From contig MU008179.1 of NCBI GenBank assembly GCA_010909165.1, forward strand, positions 682,001-746,000: DNA of 64,000 bases, in the 5' to 3' direction. The position numbers and the translations under genes were made by a program. Source of the stretch: Anthoceros angustus (lineage: Eukaryota; Streptophyta; Anthocerotopsida; Anthocerotales; Anthocerotaceae). Below, piece by piece: positions 1 through 11,989 of the stretch (position 1 is the stretch's first letter; each line of letters begins with the position of its first letter). A model generated the notes under the pieces. The model was not told the origin of the DNA. It saw only the letters and a program-made list of their open reading frames with translations, and did no database searches.

Positions 1-1600
1 TCCAGTCTGCACTCCAGTGCGGCCCGTCATGTGAGCCCCCCAAGTGTCACGGGATGTGCAAGCGCTGCATTCGATGCCGTTCGCCCTTCGCTGTTACGCC
101 CGCGCGCCCGCGTGTTCCTGTCTGACCGCCGAATCATCGGGTTGGATTCCCGATGATCATCGTTGTGCCTCTGCAACACCATACACAAACCCCTGCCAGA
201 TAGCCGTAATCAAAACCATTGCCATCTCCCTTGCCATAGCCTTTGCCACTGCGGTAAGCCAGAACCTGCAGACCCTTTCCAGTGCCGATGCCGTTCCCAA
301 GCCCTCATCCATCTCCCTTTCACCTGTCAAGGCCTCTCTTTCCCTTGCCATCGCCATTGCTGACGGCCATGCACACGCCAACTGACATGCATTGCCACGC
401 TCCAAATCAAAAATCCACAACGCTGCGCACGCACTGCGAATTGCGAGCAACCACGACAGAGTCGTATCATTACCGACATCACCCTGTCCGCCTTCGCCCT
501 GCCGCAACCTGCCCGTCATTCCTTCCCTCGGCAGTGGACAACTCCAGCAGTTTCAGTTTCGCCGCGGCTAAACTCGCGCAGTGAGTGCGTTTGGCCGACG
601 TGGCATACTGCCGTGGAGGATGACTCTGGAACCGTGCGACGCTACGAAACGAAACGAACAGCCAGGCCGCTTGAATAATTTGAGAATCTCTCGAGCATCT
701 GCCTCCATGGCTTGCTGGCTACGGCCCCTTCTTCAGGACCCTTCGTCAACACGCTTCCTTAGCTCTTGTGAGGCTGCCCACAATGGCTCAAGTTCATTTC
801 TGAATTGAGCTCCGCATCTCCAGGCTGCAAATCGAGCCCAGGCTCGCTGCTATCACTTCCAGATTCCCGTCACTCACTTCATTTGCGCTCCTCTTCCTGC
901 AAGGAGCCAGCAGCAACGCTTCTGTCTGCGACGTATACCACGACACAGCCAGGTATGGTTCACTCTCTGCTTCCCTTTGAGACTCCTTTCATCAGTCTGA
1001 TTAACTTTTGCCTCTTCGAGGATGTGAGAAACGTAGAGCAACAAGTCGGGCGGAACGCCAAGACATTTGCTCTGCTGCCTTCATGGTGCTCATTCTAATT
1101 TGGCAACACGATATCGGAACCACCGACAAGGCATCAGAGATCATGATAGTGATGGATTTCAGCTACTTGCTTCCTGAACCTGTGCTGTTGCTTGGAGTGC
1201 ACACCTCTGAAGGTACTTTAAGTACCCACACTAGCTCATACTGTCCTCATCTGACGTGCTCTGTTGCTCTCCCTTCGACATGTCTTGTCGTCAACAGGAA
1301 GGAGAAACCTTTCTTGAGGAGCCTGCAGCCAGCAAGGAGTCTTGAGCCAGAGTGTATCAGTTTTGGAAGGGGTATACACTTCTAGACTCTCTGAGCCTTC
1401 TCCCGCCTCCCTCTACTCTTCAAACATTTCTTGGAGGTCTTAGTTTGGACAGGATAGGCTTTGCCAGCATAACGACAGGAGGAACTGAAGCCAATGGCCC
1501 TCACAGGAACCAGCACACCACACGAGCTTATACTACGAAGGACCCAGTCTGAGGACGCACCTTAATACCACCTTCCAGCAGTCCATAGCCTAAGGACACA
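1..1600. other. 5' flank, no gene recognised
   Basis: Open frames here are short, on both strands, and none resembles a family I know. The stretch may hold the promoter and untranslated leader, or a small upstream exon, of the gene whose first long frame begins at 1677. I saw no tRNA or convincing tandem array. Confidence 0.4.
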
Positions 1601-1676
1601 CACTAGAGCTGTACGACAATGGCCAAATCATCTGGAGCATCTACCACGAGGTCTAACAAATCTAAGGAGGAAGAAG

Positions 1677-4378
1677 ATGGTGGTGACAGTGAGTCGGAAG
1701 TGGAGGGACCCTTTGGAGGTTACAACACCGGTGCAATGCCACTCAGCCACCGAATTGGATACAAATGGCACCCTGTCATTCCAGTCCCTTATTGTACAGG
1801 ACGAGGGCCACATGCCTTCATCGACACAACCAAGGGAAGAAGATCTTCAAGCTCAGCAGCCCTTACAGCCAGGCTCCTTGCTAAATGGCATTATCACAGC
1901 GCCTGCAGTGTCGAAGGTCAAGAAGCCGAGCTCAAGCGAAGAGAGGATGCCTGTAACAAGTTCTACGCAGAAAGAGACAGAGTTATTGCAGAGGCCAGAC
2001 GGATGCGGGAGGAAGCTCAGTTTCGAATCATCAGAGGAGACCCATGGAAAGAGAAAGAAAAGGCTGAGCACAAGCATGTCCTTCGCAAACTCCCCTACTT
2101 TGAACCAGAGACCCTGGACAGGATTCAAGAGATTGGTTCCTCAGGAGAGGACGGATTTGATGGAAGGCTCTTTGATAACCAAGGTTTCGCTTCCACCAGT
2201 CACAGATTCAAGAGCCCGGCCTTGCCAGGAGAACTCTGACTCGGTCAGGGCCTGCAGAGGTAATGAAGGACAATTGCGCAGCAAACCATCGGCAAGACCT
2301 TCAGGGCACTCAACTTGTCCTATCCGGGTGGCAAACACTCTTGGTGACGTGCAACAAGATGCTCAAACCTATAGTTGTCAACAGAGAGGCTGCCATACAT
2401 CAAACTCTATACACAGACTCTCAGTAAGTAGCACAGCCACAGGAGGTATCTATCATGATTCGACTAGGAGGCATAACCATGTTTCTGAGCCTGTGCACAA
2501 TGGTAGTAGCTTCCTACGATTACATGGTGGTCCTATAGGTGCCAACTGGGTAAAATCTGTTGCCCCAAGTAATCACGACAGGAAAATGTTGAAGGAGGAA
2601 ACGTGGCCATCAATCCATGAGTCCACCCGATTGCATGACAACAGCACACAGCCAGTTTATACTACTAAGCGCAGAAGACGTTCATTGTCTACTGTCAAAG
2701 AGACTACTGGTCCATCATGTGACCTGGAAAGTGTACATACTGCAGTGCAACAGGGATCTCTACCACCAGTCAAGAAAAGCAGACCACATTCTGAGACTGA
2801 GCAGAGAGGCTACAGAAGATCAAACCGAAATCCTGCAGATCTGCTCAGTCATGCAGCAACGAAGAGCACATCCCGGGCATCTATGACAATCAACCACTAC
2901 TTCGCTCATCTGGATATCCGATGCATAGGTAAGGGAATGAAATTAGAACAGGCACCACAATGCCGTTCAAGGGTGCTATTGCCAAGCCTGCATGGAAGGA
3001 AACACTGTAATGAGAAGGCGGCATCCACTTCAGGCAGAGGAGAGGAACTGGAGAAATCAGGAGAGGCAGAGCCCCTACCACAGCCAAGGAACTGTCAACT
3101 CCCTGGAGAGAGAGCAGATCCCTCATCCGTCACTACATCGTGCTCCTATCAAGCCAGTTGCGACACAGTAGTCAGCGACAATGCAGCAGAGAGAACCGAA
3201 CCCGTCCTGGCGATCGTCAACAAAGATTTTGCTGTGACTACGCCAGTCAAGGAGAACTTGCTTCTGACAATTGCACTGACACGAGCTAAGGACGGATCTG
3301 ATGATGATTGCGACTACATGTCTGAGAAACACCGCCTTAACACTCGCGGCCCTCTTACCCCAAAGTGCGGAAAGATATTGGTGGGGCATTTCACTGCTTT
3401 CTCTTCGTTTATGGGATTTCTGTTGGGACATGAAGCTAAAAGGGTTGCCACAAAGCCGAACGCAGGGGGCAGATCCTCTATTTCTGAGGTTTTATCTTGC
3501 CTTTTCATGTCTGCATATGTTGCCTCAATTGTCTCTGCAAAGTTCCATATGCACAACCTACATCTGACTTCGGAAAACACTGTGCTAGGCAGGTCCTATC
3601 AGTGGAGTATTTCGTCCGGACATTTCAAGCTAAAGACGTGGTCTCTGAAACAGAGGTATTCCAGACCTTTTACTGAAATCCAGTTCAGGACGCTTTGATG
3701 CATTTCATGCTGCAAGCTAAGTATGGGCTAAACACATTTCAGGTGGAATACAGCTTCGTGAACATGAAGAAAGTTGATTACATCTGCACAATATTAGGTC
3801 GGCGCGTGGGAGTTTCAGTGACTCGAGCTATGTCCTACCCAGATCCAGAGAAATTCAACGAAGATACTGCTATTGACCTTTTAAGAAAGAAACTATTTGG
3901 TTTGGTAAGTTTTCGAGTCCCTGAGCAAACATTTCAGAAGAGTTGGCGAGGCTGCAGCATTTTGCTCTAGCTTCATGGGTACACTGATTTATTCATGTGC
4001 AAATGATCCCGGACATCTTCCACTAACTTTCATCACGTTATTAGGTAGTGGCAAGGAGGGGTGTAAAGAAAAGACATGGGTTTTCTCAGTGTATTCTTCA
4101 TGTGTGGTGTGAAACTAGGAAGGCAGCCAAGATTGTTGAGGACAAATATCCAGGTGAGGAAACTGCTCTGCCAATCCTAAAACTGTCAAAGACCAGAGTG
4201 CTTGTGGGCTCATTACAATTGCCCGCATTTAATGACAGAGATATCGACGGAGATGGAGGTATCAGATGACGTGGTAATGGTGTTGACAGTGGCAGAAGGT
4301 GCAGAGGCCCGACCAATATTCTACGAGTCCTGCCTGACCTCAAAACTTCCTGCCTCTAGGAAACTTGTGTGGTGCTAA
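1677..4378 (+). CDS. Conserved eukaryotic protein: long disordered N-terminus plus C-terminal conserved domain
   Basis: I join five exons: 1677-3488, 3593-3655, 3743-3904, 4045-4153 and 4239-4378. They sum to 2286 nt, or 761 residues, with every junction GT-AG and in frame. The first 600 residues are rich in S, T, P, R and K, have low complexity and look disordered. The last 160 or so form a compact domain with the signatures SISEVLSVEYFVRTFQAKD, GRRVGVSVTRAM, LLRKKLFGLVVARRGV and ILHVWCETRKAAKI. I recognise this as a domain of uncharacterised proteins widespread in eukaryotes, but I cannot name it or give a function. The splice choices are supported because each one restores this domain. The ATG at 1677 is the first in the long frame; an upstream non-overlapping exon cannot be excluded. 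A competing frame at 1619-2239 is shorter and does not lead into the domain. Confidence 0.75.
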
Positions 4379-4561
4379 CTGCTACTCGGACAATCTTGTA
4401 GTTTGCGACTCGAAAAATTGTTACCAACGCAAAATTAAATTGCCAACTTTTACTTCTACAAACGTTCATCAGCACATTTTGCGGAGGGTGATAGGCAAAA
4501 ACGTACCTGCTGGCTGACTCGTCCAAACTACTTGCTCAGTAATGATTGTTGTGCCTTGTTC

Positions 4562-6486
4562 CTAAACTGAAGCAGGGGCAGCTTCGAAGAGCTGGTCCAG
4601 ATCATTCAGACTGCGCAGGAGACAAAATATCACTTTCGGAGGAGCATAGTAACCATAAACCAAACAGGCAACGAATGAATATGTCATGCCTCACCTAACA
4701 TTTCCGAGGTCCGGATATACTGCTTTCGCTGAGCTGAAATCCTGCAAGGACAAACGTACCAATGTGCTTAGTGGCAAAAAGATGGCTGTAATCTCAGGCA
4801 GCATTATACAGTGCGTTGCAGGTACCTGCTGACTTGTCGAAGATGTAAAGGACACGATACATCCCATTCCAGCACCCGATGCAGCCTGACGAGAAACCAT
4901 GTCAGGTGTCGCAACAAGTTTAACCTAACTTGTTCCAGAAATGGGTTGGGCGGATGCCCACCTGAAGCCCGATGACGCTGTCCTCGACGACCAATGAGTT
5001 TTCGGGGGATACTCCAAGTTTCTGCGAGAGCAACGAAGTAGGGGACCCTAAGATAAAGCAATGCGTCTGCCAGTTTAAATTGTTCCCTATAGGAACTTAC
5101 TTCTGCAGCAGCTATGTAGATTGATGGATCTGGTTTCTTTTTGTCAACGTCGTCCCCTGCCAAACCCAGCCAGATTATCATGCAGGAAACGAAATGTCCT
5201 AGCAAGTTGACGTTGAAGACAAAGCCCTAAACTAGACCTACAAGTTGACGACTACACACCAGAATAAGAACTTGAGCTCACCTGCAAGGAAGCAATCTAG
5301 TGTCCCAAAACGCTCCTGCAAGTTTCCAAGCAACACTTAATATCGGGCTTTGGTTCCTGGTTATCTGCTGCCTATCTGCCGGCTACCTGCTGAAGGACAT
5401 ACCTCACCGAGCAGGTTTGTAAGACAGAAAACAACCGAACTCTTCGTAGCGGCGGAGCATACTGCCAGCTTCTTACCCTGCTTACACAATCCAGTAAGCA
5501 AAACCTTATGATTTGGGTGGTTTGCAAATCCAGAAAAGAAGACGTGTGATAAGACAGTAGTACAGACAGCTGCACGGGCATCATCCATCAGTCTTAAGAC
5601 TCCAGGTCGTGTCTCCACCTGCATTTCAAACAAGCACCTTTCAAAATCCACACTCACATACATCAACCATCCTCCGGTTTCCCCGCAGCCAATGTCACAG
5701 AGCGAGAGGGCAAGCTGCTTACAGTGCCTGACCGAATAAAATCTTTGTACTTTTCCGTCTTCCAGTCCTGCATGCGACCACAAAATGAAAACCGCTGCTC
5801 CCACGCTCACTGCCCTGATGAGCACAAAGCCGCTACTGAGCGGTGAGAAACATGCAAACCCCACACGCTCACCTGCAGCACGTCGATTAAACGCTCTCTG
5901 TCAGCTTCAGTTTCGGGAGGGACTGCGGACACGGAAGATGACGGCCATCCGTTCAAATTGAAGTACCTGTAAATCGGCAACACCAAACAAAATCCCCAGA
6001 TTCACATCCAAAATCCAGAGCTTAACCCTCATTGCGACCTAACAAACTTGCCTCCCTCCAACAACAACCGAAACCGCACACTCACCATCGCATCTTAGGC
6101 TTGCCCCCTCCAATCTGGTTCTGCAGCTGATCGTAGAACTCGGAAGTCCATTCCACGGGTGCGGAAGCGGAAGGGAGCGTGACATTGAAGTGCTGGAAAG
6201 TGGCATTATACGCCCGCCGGTGCAGATCCTCAGACTCCAAAATGACGCCATCGCAGTCAAAGATAAGCGCCTCCAAGGCAGCCTTCACAGTACCAGCCCG
6301 CCCCCGGGCCGAGCTCCAGAAACCAACTCCGGGCAGGAGACGCAAGGAGAGGCAGGAAGGAAGAAAAGCGGTGGCTAGAAGTCTGGTTGACACACGCGGC
6401 GTTTCCAAGGCGGAGTTGCGTTGCACAAAGCTAGAGCGTGATGGCCGGAGGCGGCATGGAGGGACAGACGCTAGCGCTGCCTCCAT
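4562..6486 (-). CDS. Plastid HAD-superfamily hydrolase (At4g39970/CbbY-like)
   Basis: About ten short exons are spliced on the minus strand. The first (6486 to about 6086) has an S/R/L-rich plastid transit peptide of about 65 residues, then the HAD motif I nucleophile loop LIFDCDGVILES. Later exons give GGGKPKMRWYFNLNGWP, DWKTEKYKDFIRSGT, VETRPGVLRLMDDARAA, GKKLAVCSAATKSSV (motif II Ser/Thr), GDDVDKKKPDPSIYIAAAE (motif III Lys), and LVVEDSVIGLQAA (motif IV acidic pair). The last exon is SLNDLDQLFEAAPASV, stop at 4562-4564. All core catalytic residues are present and the length matches the plant family, so it looks functional. Relatives include CbbY, a stromal sugar-bisphosphate phosphatase. 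The substrate of the At4g39970 branch is unknown to me, so only 'plastid phosphatase-like' is inferred. Confidence 0.9.
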
Positions 6487-6956
6487 CTCATCAGCCTCCT
6501 GGATTGCTGGGTCGGAACTTGTCGTCGCTTCCCGTGTCCCTTCACCTGTTTCGGTTAATCCTCAATCCAGGGACCACGTGCGTTCGTTTCCTCCCTTTCT
6601 CCTATTCATGTTTGTATTGCAACGACTTTATGGCTGGTAACTCGGTTCGGGAAAACACACAACGCTGGTTTTTGGAAGGTGACGAAGGGTTTGCTCTCAC
6701 ACACATGCAACAGCAGTTGGAATGCCGTGGTTCTCTCTGGACTTTGAAGGAAGCAGCTGCTTTCAGTGCTTGGAGGAAGCATGTTCAAATCAGGTACCTA
6801 GTACAAAGTGGTAGAGCAAAACAAAAAGAGACACCGCCACCATCTCAGCACACGCACAAGAAGTAGCATGGGAAGAAGGGAAGGGACGGGAGAGGAGGGG
6901 AAAAGGAGGGGAGTTTTAGGACCTGATAGAGGGAATGAGGAAGGGAGAAAATTGGG

Positions 6957-7705
6957 TTAGGGGCAGAAGATGACGTTGTAATTGGTGCCATGGGCGCAAA
7001 AGAAGATGGAGGTGGGGTCGTCGTAGTTGTAGCTGTAGGCGGAGGGGCAGGCGGCCTTGAATTGCTCGGTCCCAGGGGTGGGGCCGATGCCATTCGCGCC
7101 GTCGGTGTTGATGCAGGCGTGCGGGCCTCGGCGAGGGGCAGGCTGTGCAGCTGGTTGTTGGAGGAGCAGAAGGAGACGACGTCGGAGATGGTGCAGGAGG
7201 GCGAGGGGCAGCAACTGCCGATGGCCTCGATCTGGAGGCCGATGGTGTAGGCGTCCACGTTGCTGACATCGTAGTAGGCGGTGGAGTCGACGAGGTTGAA
7301 TTCCGCCAGATTGGCCAGGTTCCTGTCTTTGGCGCCGGCGGGGTTGCCTCCGGGAGCCACGCACTGCCCTCGCACCGACGCCCAAACTGCCGCCGCAGGC
7401 CACCCGCAGGCCCACCCAAAGTCCAGGATCTGCGATTGCCCGGATACCAGCTGGTACTGGTAGATGGGTCGGCTGCCGACTGCGCGCATGGGGTTACTGG
7501 CATGGGTATGGGCACCTGTTCTGCACGTTCGCGTAGCAACCTACAGCTGGGTAACAAGAGAGGTTGTCATGTGCGAATTCCGGTTCTAGCGAGCTGCAAT
7601 TAAGCAAATCGATGTCGCAGTGTTGTGAAGAAGTACCGTGCACTGCGACGAGCAGGCTGCTAGCGATGGCCGCCAGCGCAGCAATTCCTGAATCTGCATT
7701 GTTAC
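6957..7705 (-). pseudogene. Small thaumatin-like protein (PR-5 type) gene with frame breaks
   Basis: The C-terminus [18 protein letters not shown]...NYNVIFCP is the thaumatin-family signature. Upstream in a second frame come [31 protein letters not shown] and several Cys, and in a third frame QNRCPYP preceded by a hydrophobic signal-like stretch (GIAALAAIASSLLVAV). The frames change at the GGG of 7123-7125, where one extra base would restore [12 protein letters not shown], and again near 7490-7500 just after CPYPC. No in-frame ATG precedes the hydrophobic stretch; an ATG lies one base out of frame. A 97-bp GT-AG intron may join the signal exon to CYANVQNRC. The length fits the small (domain-II-less) thaumatin-like proteins. 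Either this is a recently broken gene, or the assembly has lost single bases in short runs; I cannot tell which. Confidence 0.75.
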
Positions 7706-7712
7706 CGCATCT

Positions 7713-7785
7713 GATGATCCTTGGTTTGGACAATTCCTATTACACTGTGCTAACGTATGCTAGCAAATTTAAACCAAGGATCATC
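7713..7785. repeat. 15-bp inverted repeat with 43-nt loop
   Basis: Arms 7713-7727 (gatgatccttggttt) and 7771-7785 are exact reverse complements. They lie immediately upstream of the thaumatin-like gene on its 5' side, so they could be a small hairpin or the ends of a tiny foldback element. Confidence 0.6.
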
Positions 7786-7799
7786 ACAGCTTAAATGGG

Positions 7800-8480
7800 T
7801 TGAGAAGACACAGAGAACATGTTCAACCCTAGTTTGATTCATATTTCTTCCTCCGTATCAGGTTCATTATGCACATCATCTTCCTCCAAACCTGCAAGCT
7901 CATTATTATGCACATCATCTTCCTCCGCACCAGCATGATTAGTGTGTACAAGTGATGGATTTACCAAAGATAGTATATCACTTCTAGCCGTAAGAGTGTG
8001 AGCAGAATTAGATGATGTATTAGATATATATACTCTAGTGTAGTTATAACACTGTACACTACAATAGTCTCATATAGTGTCAGGGGAGGTCATGTTAGCA
8101 GATGATGCAACTTTTCGCCGTGGATATATGTTTCCTACTCTTTTTCTGTCCTTTGCTTTCGAAACAATGTGTATTCATCTCTGTTGTATATATTATTACA
8201 TTTGAGGCCTCTATTACCAATGTTTACTCCTAGGCCTCTAAGTGTAGTTGTCTTACATCCAAATCCTCTTCTGTCACATCTAAAGCATTGCACACATTGG
8301 TGACTACTGTGATGACTTTTCACACATAGCTTGCAACAAAGTGTGGAATCATTACGTGTTATACAATAATAATTACACTTGTTGTCTTATTCATTACATC
8401 TTGTAAAATTATCACATGAAATATCTTTTGTAGAAAGTATACCTTATATCCAACTTGGAAGCGCCATAACAAGTAGACCT
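7800..8480. other. AT-rich intergenic stretch with short repeats
   Basis: No coding signal was recognised. A roughly 40-bp unit containing cattatgcacatcatcttcctcc is repeated near 7865-7935. The rest is AT-rich. Confidence 0.4.
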
Positions 8481-8487
8481 ATGAATG

Positions 8488-8520
8488 CAAAAGAAAGATT
8501 ATAATATAATCTTTCTTTTG
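8488..8520. repeat. Perfect 33-bp palindrome
   Basis: Sixteen-base arms (caaaagaaagattata and its exact complement) flank a single central base. It sits beside the degraded transposon-type gene at 8.67-9.97 kb and may be a recombination scar or an element end. Confidence 0.7.
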
Positions 8521-8668
8521 CCGATGCTTCGCTAGCTTCAGTCGCTCTTGTTTTAATTGAACTCTGTGCGACCGCAGTTCGCTCTCCAAAAGTTCTGCCA
8601 AGGAACCATGACGATGTGAGATTCTTATATTGCAGAGGGAGAGCATAAGTGCGCGCAGACTGGGGCTC

Positions 8669-9974
8669 CTACTTTTGGACTTGGGCACGCCGGCAAGTCT
8701 TGCGCACATTGGCATAATAGGTACCTCTGGCGCCCTTGTGCGCGCACTTCCTCTGCGTCCATGAAGTCGCTTCCTCTGTCGTGCGGTCGCGCACTCCTCG
8801 CTTTAGCACACTTGTCTTGGCGTCCTTATCTGGACCTACCTTGTTCTCGTCGATCTGTCGTAATCTAAATGGCCATCTTGATAGTTTCACACTGAACACA
8901 TTTGGAAAAGCGGCTGCACTTCGGGATCTTGACATTCGGGAAGTGCATCTTCCACAGTGCGTAAAAATGAGAGTGAGATACATTTGACATCCCAGCCCGT
9001 GCCACCTCCCATTTGTAGTCTTGAAAGATCTCTCCCTTCGTATAGGAGTCAGGCAGGTTGAACACTGCAACATTTGGCATGCGCTCTACACATATCTTGA
9101 AAAACTGGTCCATCCAAGCAATGCATTCTAGCACATGGTCCTGCTTTGGACAGGCTTGGACCTTCCTTTCCGATGACCATGGTGTGTTCCGGACAACCCT
9201 GTTCGTCAGATCATGATACCTTCTCCATCCAATGCAGAACACCTTGCGAAAACTTCGAACACAACATTGCGTTCTAAAGTCTCCGCACAGGAAGTTGATC
9301 ACCTTCGTTGTGTTGGGATAGAGTTGAACTACCTCAAGCAGACTTTCCAAATACAATTTCTGTTGCTCTCGACCCATTCCCAAGAAGCGATACCTGAGGT
9401 TTTCTATATGTTTCCTTCCAACTTTCAAAACATCCTTTGCTACAACAATGCGACGACCATGCACTCTGAATCTGCTCATTGGAGCACAACCTTTGAGCAC
9501 GCTTCCACCGTCTGTTGGGATATTGCCGACGTTTGTGAGGGCTGGCCTGCATGAAAGTCTTCGATAAAGCTTTGGGATTGAATTTTGCTTCAAGTCCTCC
9601 AAAACCATCGTCTGCGATGTCGCAATCTTCCGATGGAAAATGGGAGCGTCTTGACCGCATCGTAGAATAGTGGCTGCATCTCGGGGCCTCTTCTTTTCAC
9701 GAACCCACGTCACGCTTCCATGTTCCGGAGTAGTGTCCAAAAGATTAGGCCTTGGAGAAGATGACCTTTCGTCATTCTCTAATGGAGTCGTATCCATGAC
9801 CATTACCCGTTTTGGAATAGAAGCATCAGGAGTAGTTTCCATAACAGCAAACTTGTGCGCGATGTCACGATGGCCACTCGCTGGAGGCGATTTCAAATCG
9901 CTCCTGCAACTGTCCTCTACATTCCGCATCACCCGCAATCGAATGCCATGTCGCTTTCTCCCCGATTCTGCCAT
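8669..9974 (-). pseudogene. N-terminal half of a DUF7869-family (transposon-type) protein, decayed
   Basis: A 369-codon frame starts at an ATG (9974) and runs to 8865. It has a low-complexity leader containing repeated DTTP/ETTP motifs, then a domain ending in HFPNVKIPKCSRFSKCVQCE. This Cys-rich linker usually precedes the catalytic-like half in DUF7869 proteins. The frame ends soon after the Cys motif (IKMAI-stop). A second frame (8669-9073) continues with a basic stretch and ARGTYYANVRKT, which resembles the expected next segment. The C-terminal half does not follow here; it is found on the other side, at 10.7-11.65 kb. These proteins are common in bryophyte and algal genomes and behave as mobile-element genes. 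The function is unknown, and the family assignment comes from memory of motif layout. Confidence 0.5.
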
Positions 9975-10019
9975 ATTTGCCGGAGGGCCCTGCCCTGCAT
10001 TGCAATATGCTGGATCAAG

Positions 10020-10700
10020 GTATTGACAAGGTGTGAGACGAGAATGTGAAAGAGGATAGTGGCCTCGTAATCTGAACGTTCAAATTAGGGAACTTGATGG
10101 TTGGACATGATGACAGCCGCCAGAAAATAACCACTCGCAACGGCAACCCGACGCCGGCGATGTTTTGTAAACCCTAGGTTACTTAACCCTCGGTTAAAAA
10201 ACTCAGGGTTAGTGCTTAGTCAATTAACCATGGTTCCATCCTAACCGAGGTCAGTCCATCCACTAAAACGGTAAGTGCCCATTTTTAGGGTTAGTGCCAT
10301 AGGTTTTGGGCGCGGTGCGCAATTTCAGTGTTTCCTCAGCGTTTGCAGGTCCAATTTCTGTCGGATTGTCTATGGGTGTGTGGCTGCGAAGGCAATCGAG
10401 TGGAGCATGCGGGAGGGGCGCGACCGGATTCCGGTGAACGAAAGAGGCAGATCCACAGGCGCCTAGGAATTTCTATAAGGTTCCAGCTGTTCTAACATGC
10501 TCTTGGGAATTTTGTCCTGTAGAGGCAGCGTGCTTGAGGAAGCCCATGTGGACGCGCCTGAGGGTGCGCCCACATGGGCTTTGTCATGCCGTATGATACT
10601 AATCTCTGCACTTGGGTTTAGCGTTTGATTAGCATTAATTAATCTAATTACTTATCTTTAAGAAAATAATTAGTGTTAATTAATCTAAGATGCTTATGTT
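10020..10700. other. Intergenic region with short AT repeats and a hairpin
   Basis: No gene is supported. At 10150-10280 there are several short aaccctagg/ggttaa-like words. At 10541-10580 an imperfect inverted repeat (arms agcccatgtgg / ccacatgggct, GC-rich tip) forms a strong hairpin. At 10620-10720 the phrase ttagtgttaattaatcta recurs in variants. Confidence 0.45.
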
Positions 10701-10702
10701 AA

Positions 10703-11660
10703 TTAAGCATTGATTAGTGTTAATGGGTGCATGTCCACTTTGGTGTACCATATGTTGTCACATATGGCCGCAATCCTAGTAACCCCTCCTTCAAATGGGC
10801 CACACCTTCCATTGGTGTTAGAGTTCTTGCCGTTCCCTTTTTGTCCCGAGCCCGCAAAGACAGTAATGGTGCAGCCATTATTGCCTAAGTAGGCACAAAA
10901 TTCAAAAAACTCCAATCCAGCCTTAGTTTCCAGTAGCGGGGATGTTGAATATTGCTTGCTCCTGATGACTGTAACGAGGCCACGGTCGGGTTTCTCCTCC
11001 CGTGTAATTTTGAACTGGTGCTGGAACAACAGTTTATTTAGTTTTTTTCACCGCTGTAGCATACTTTTGTCTGCTATCCCGTCACGTTATCGGCCATACA
11101 TATGTGCGGGAATCTGGAACCTCCGTCAGTACCTTCACCTGCGGCAATGGTATGTACGCCTCTCTGAGAATATCTGCCATTATGAGAAGCATGTGCGCCT
11201 CTTTGTGTTTCAAGCTTTTAGAGTAGCAAGAAAACATTTGGTCAATTTGATCATGAGTGTGGCCCACGGGAACGAAGCCCACCTTCACTTTTTCAAATGT
11301 GCCCATGACGACTAGCATGTTGAGATAAGCAATTAGTAGCTGATTCTTATTCAAACGGCATGTATTGTCCAGCTGCAAATACAGAACTTTGGGCAGGACA
11401 CCATCATAGTTGTGGATTACATCTTGAATTACGCTAATAGTCAAATTGGCATCATTCCGAAAGTTGACATAGTGTAAAAATGCTTTGGCTTTGTGCGTGT
11501 AGTTGTGGATCGTGCACCCCACAACGTGTGCTGAAATGCGGCATTCCTTATCTAGATTCTTTGGCCACCTCAAAATGTGTGGGATCTCCGTCTTTTTCTA
11601 GTCCATGTCATCAATGGCTAATAAAATATATTTATGCGGCTCCACATAATTCTTGCTGCA
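10703..11660 (-). pseudogene. C-terminal half of a DUF7869-family protein, with a nonsense codon
   Basis: On the minus strand, from about 11650, the reading HKYILLAIDDMD-stop-KKTEIPHILRWPKN matches the start of the DUF7869 half. The in-frame TAG near 11596 stands where the family normally has Gln. The core continues as LYLQLDNTCRLNKNQLLIAY and VGFVPVGHTHDQIDQMFS, the family hallmark, to 11082. A further frame (11029-10703) looks like the tail. No ATG starts the frame. Together with the 8.67-9.97 kb fragment this gives both halves of one protein type, but in swapped order on the same strand, so they are probably pieces of two copies or a rearranged one. Confidence 0.6.
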
Positions 11661-11989
11661 ATGTTTTGTCATCTTTGGGTTCACATGTCATCTTTGGATT
11701 TTGTCATCCCAGGTATTCACATGCTTTGCAAATCCCCTATGTGTTACCGTTGGTTTCCGGTATCGTAGATCGCCTATAGACGGGACCTCATAATATACTG
11801 TAAGTGCTTGTATGTAGAGTCGCATGCTCGTTTCGCTGCCTTTAAGTTTTCCAGCCATTTTCACACACGGGGATGAAGAGGTGCGGGCTTTACGATCATG
11901 TGTGCACTCTATAATGTTCAATGTCCCCGCTGGAATGAGTCTGCCTTACCTTCCAGGTTCAACAGCTCTAAGGGCCATGGATTTCAACA

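Noticed and set aside
1619-2239. A 206-codon frame with an early ATG
   Set aside because: It overlaps the 604-codon exon in another frame and does not lead into the conserved domain.
10150-10280. Telomere-like words (aaccctagg, ggttaaaa)
   Set aside because: They are few, irregular and not in tandem TTTAGGG order.
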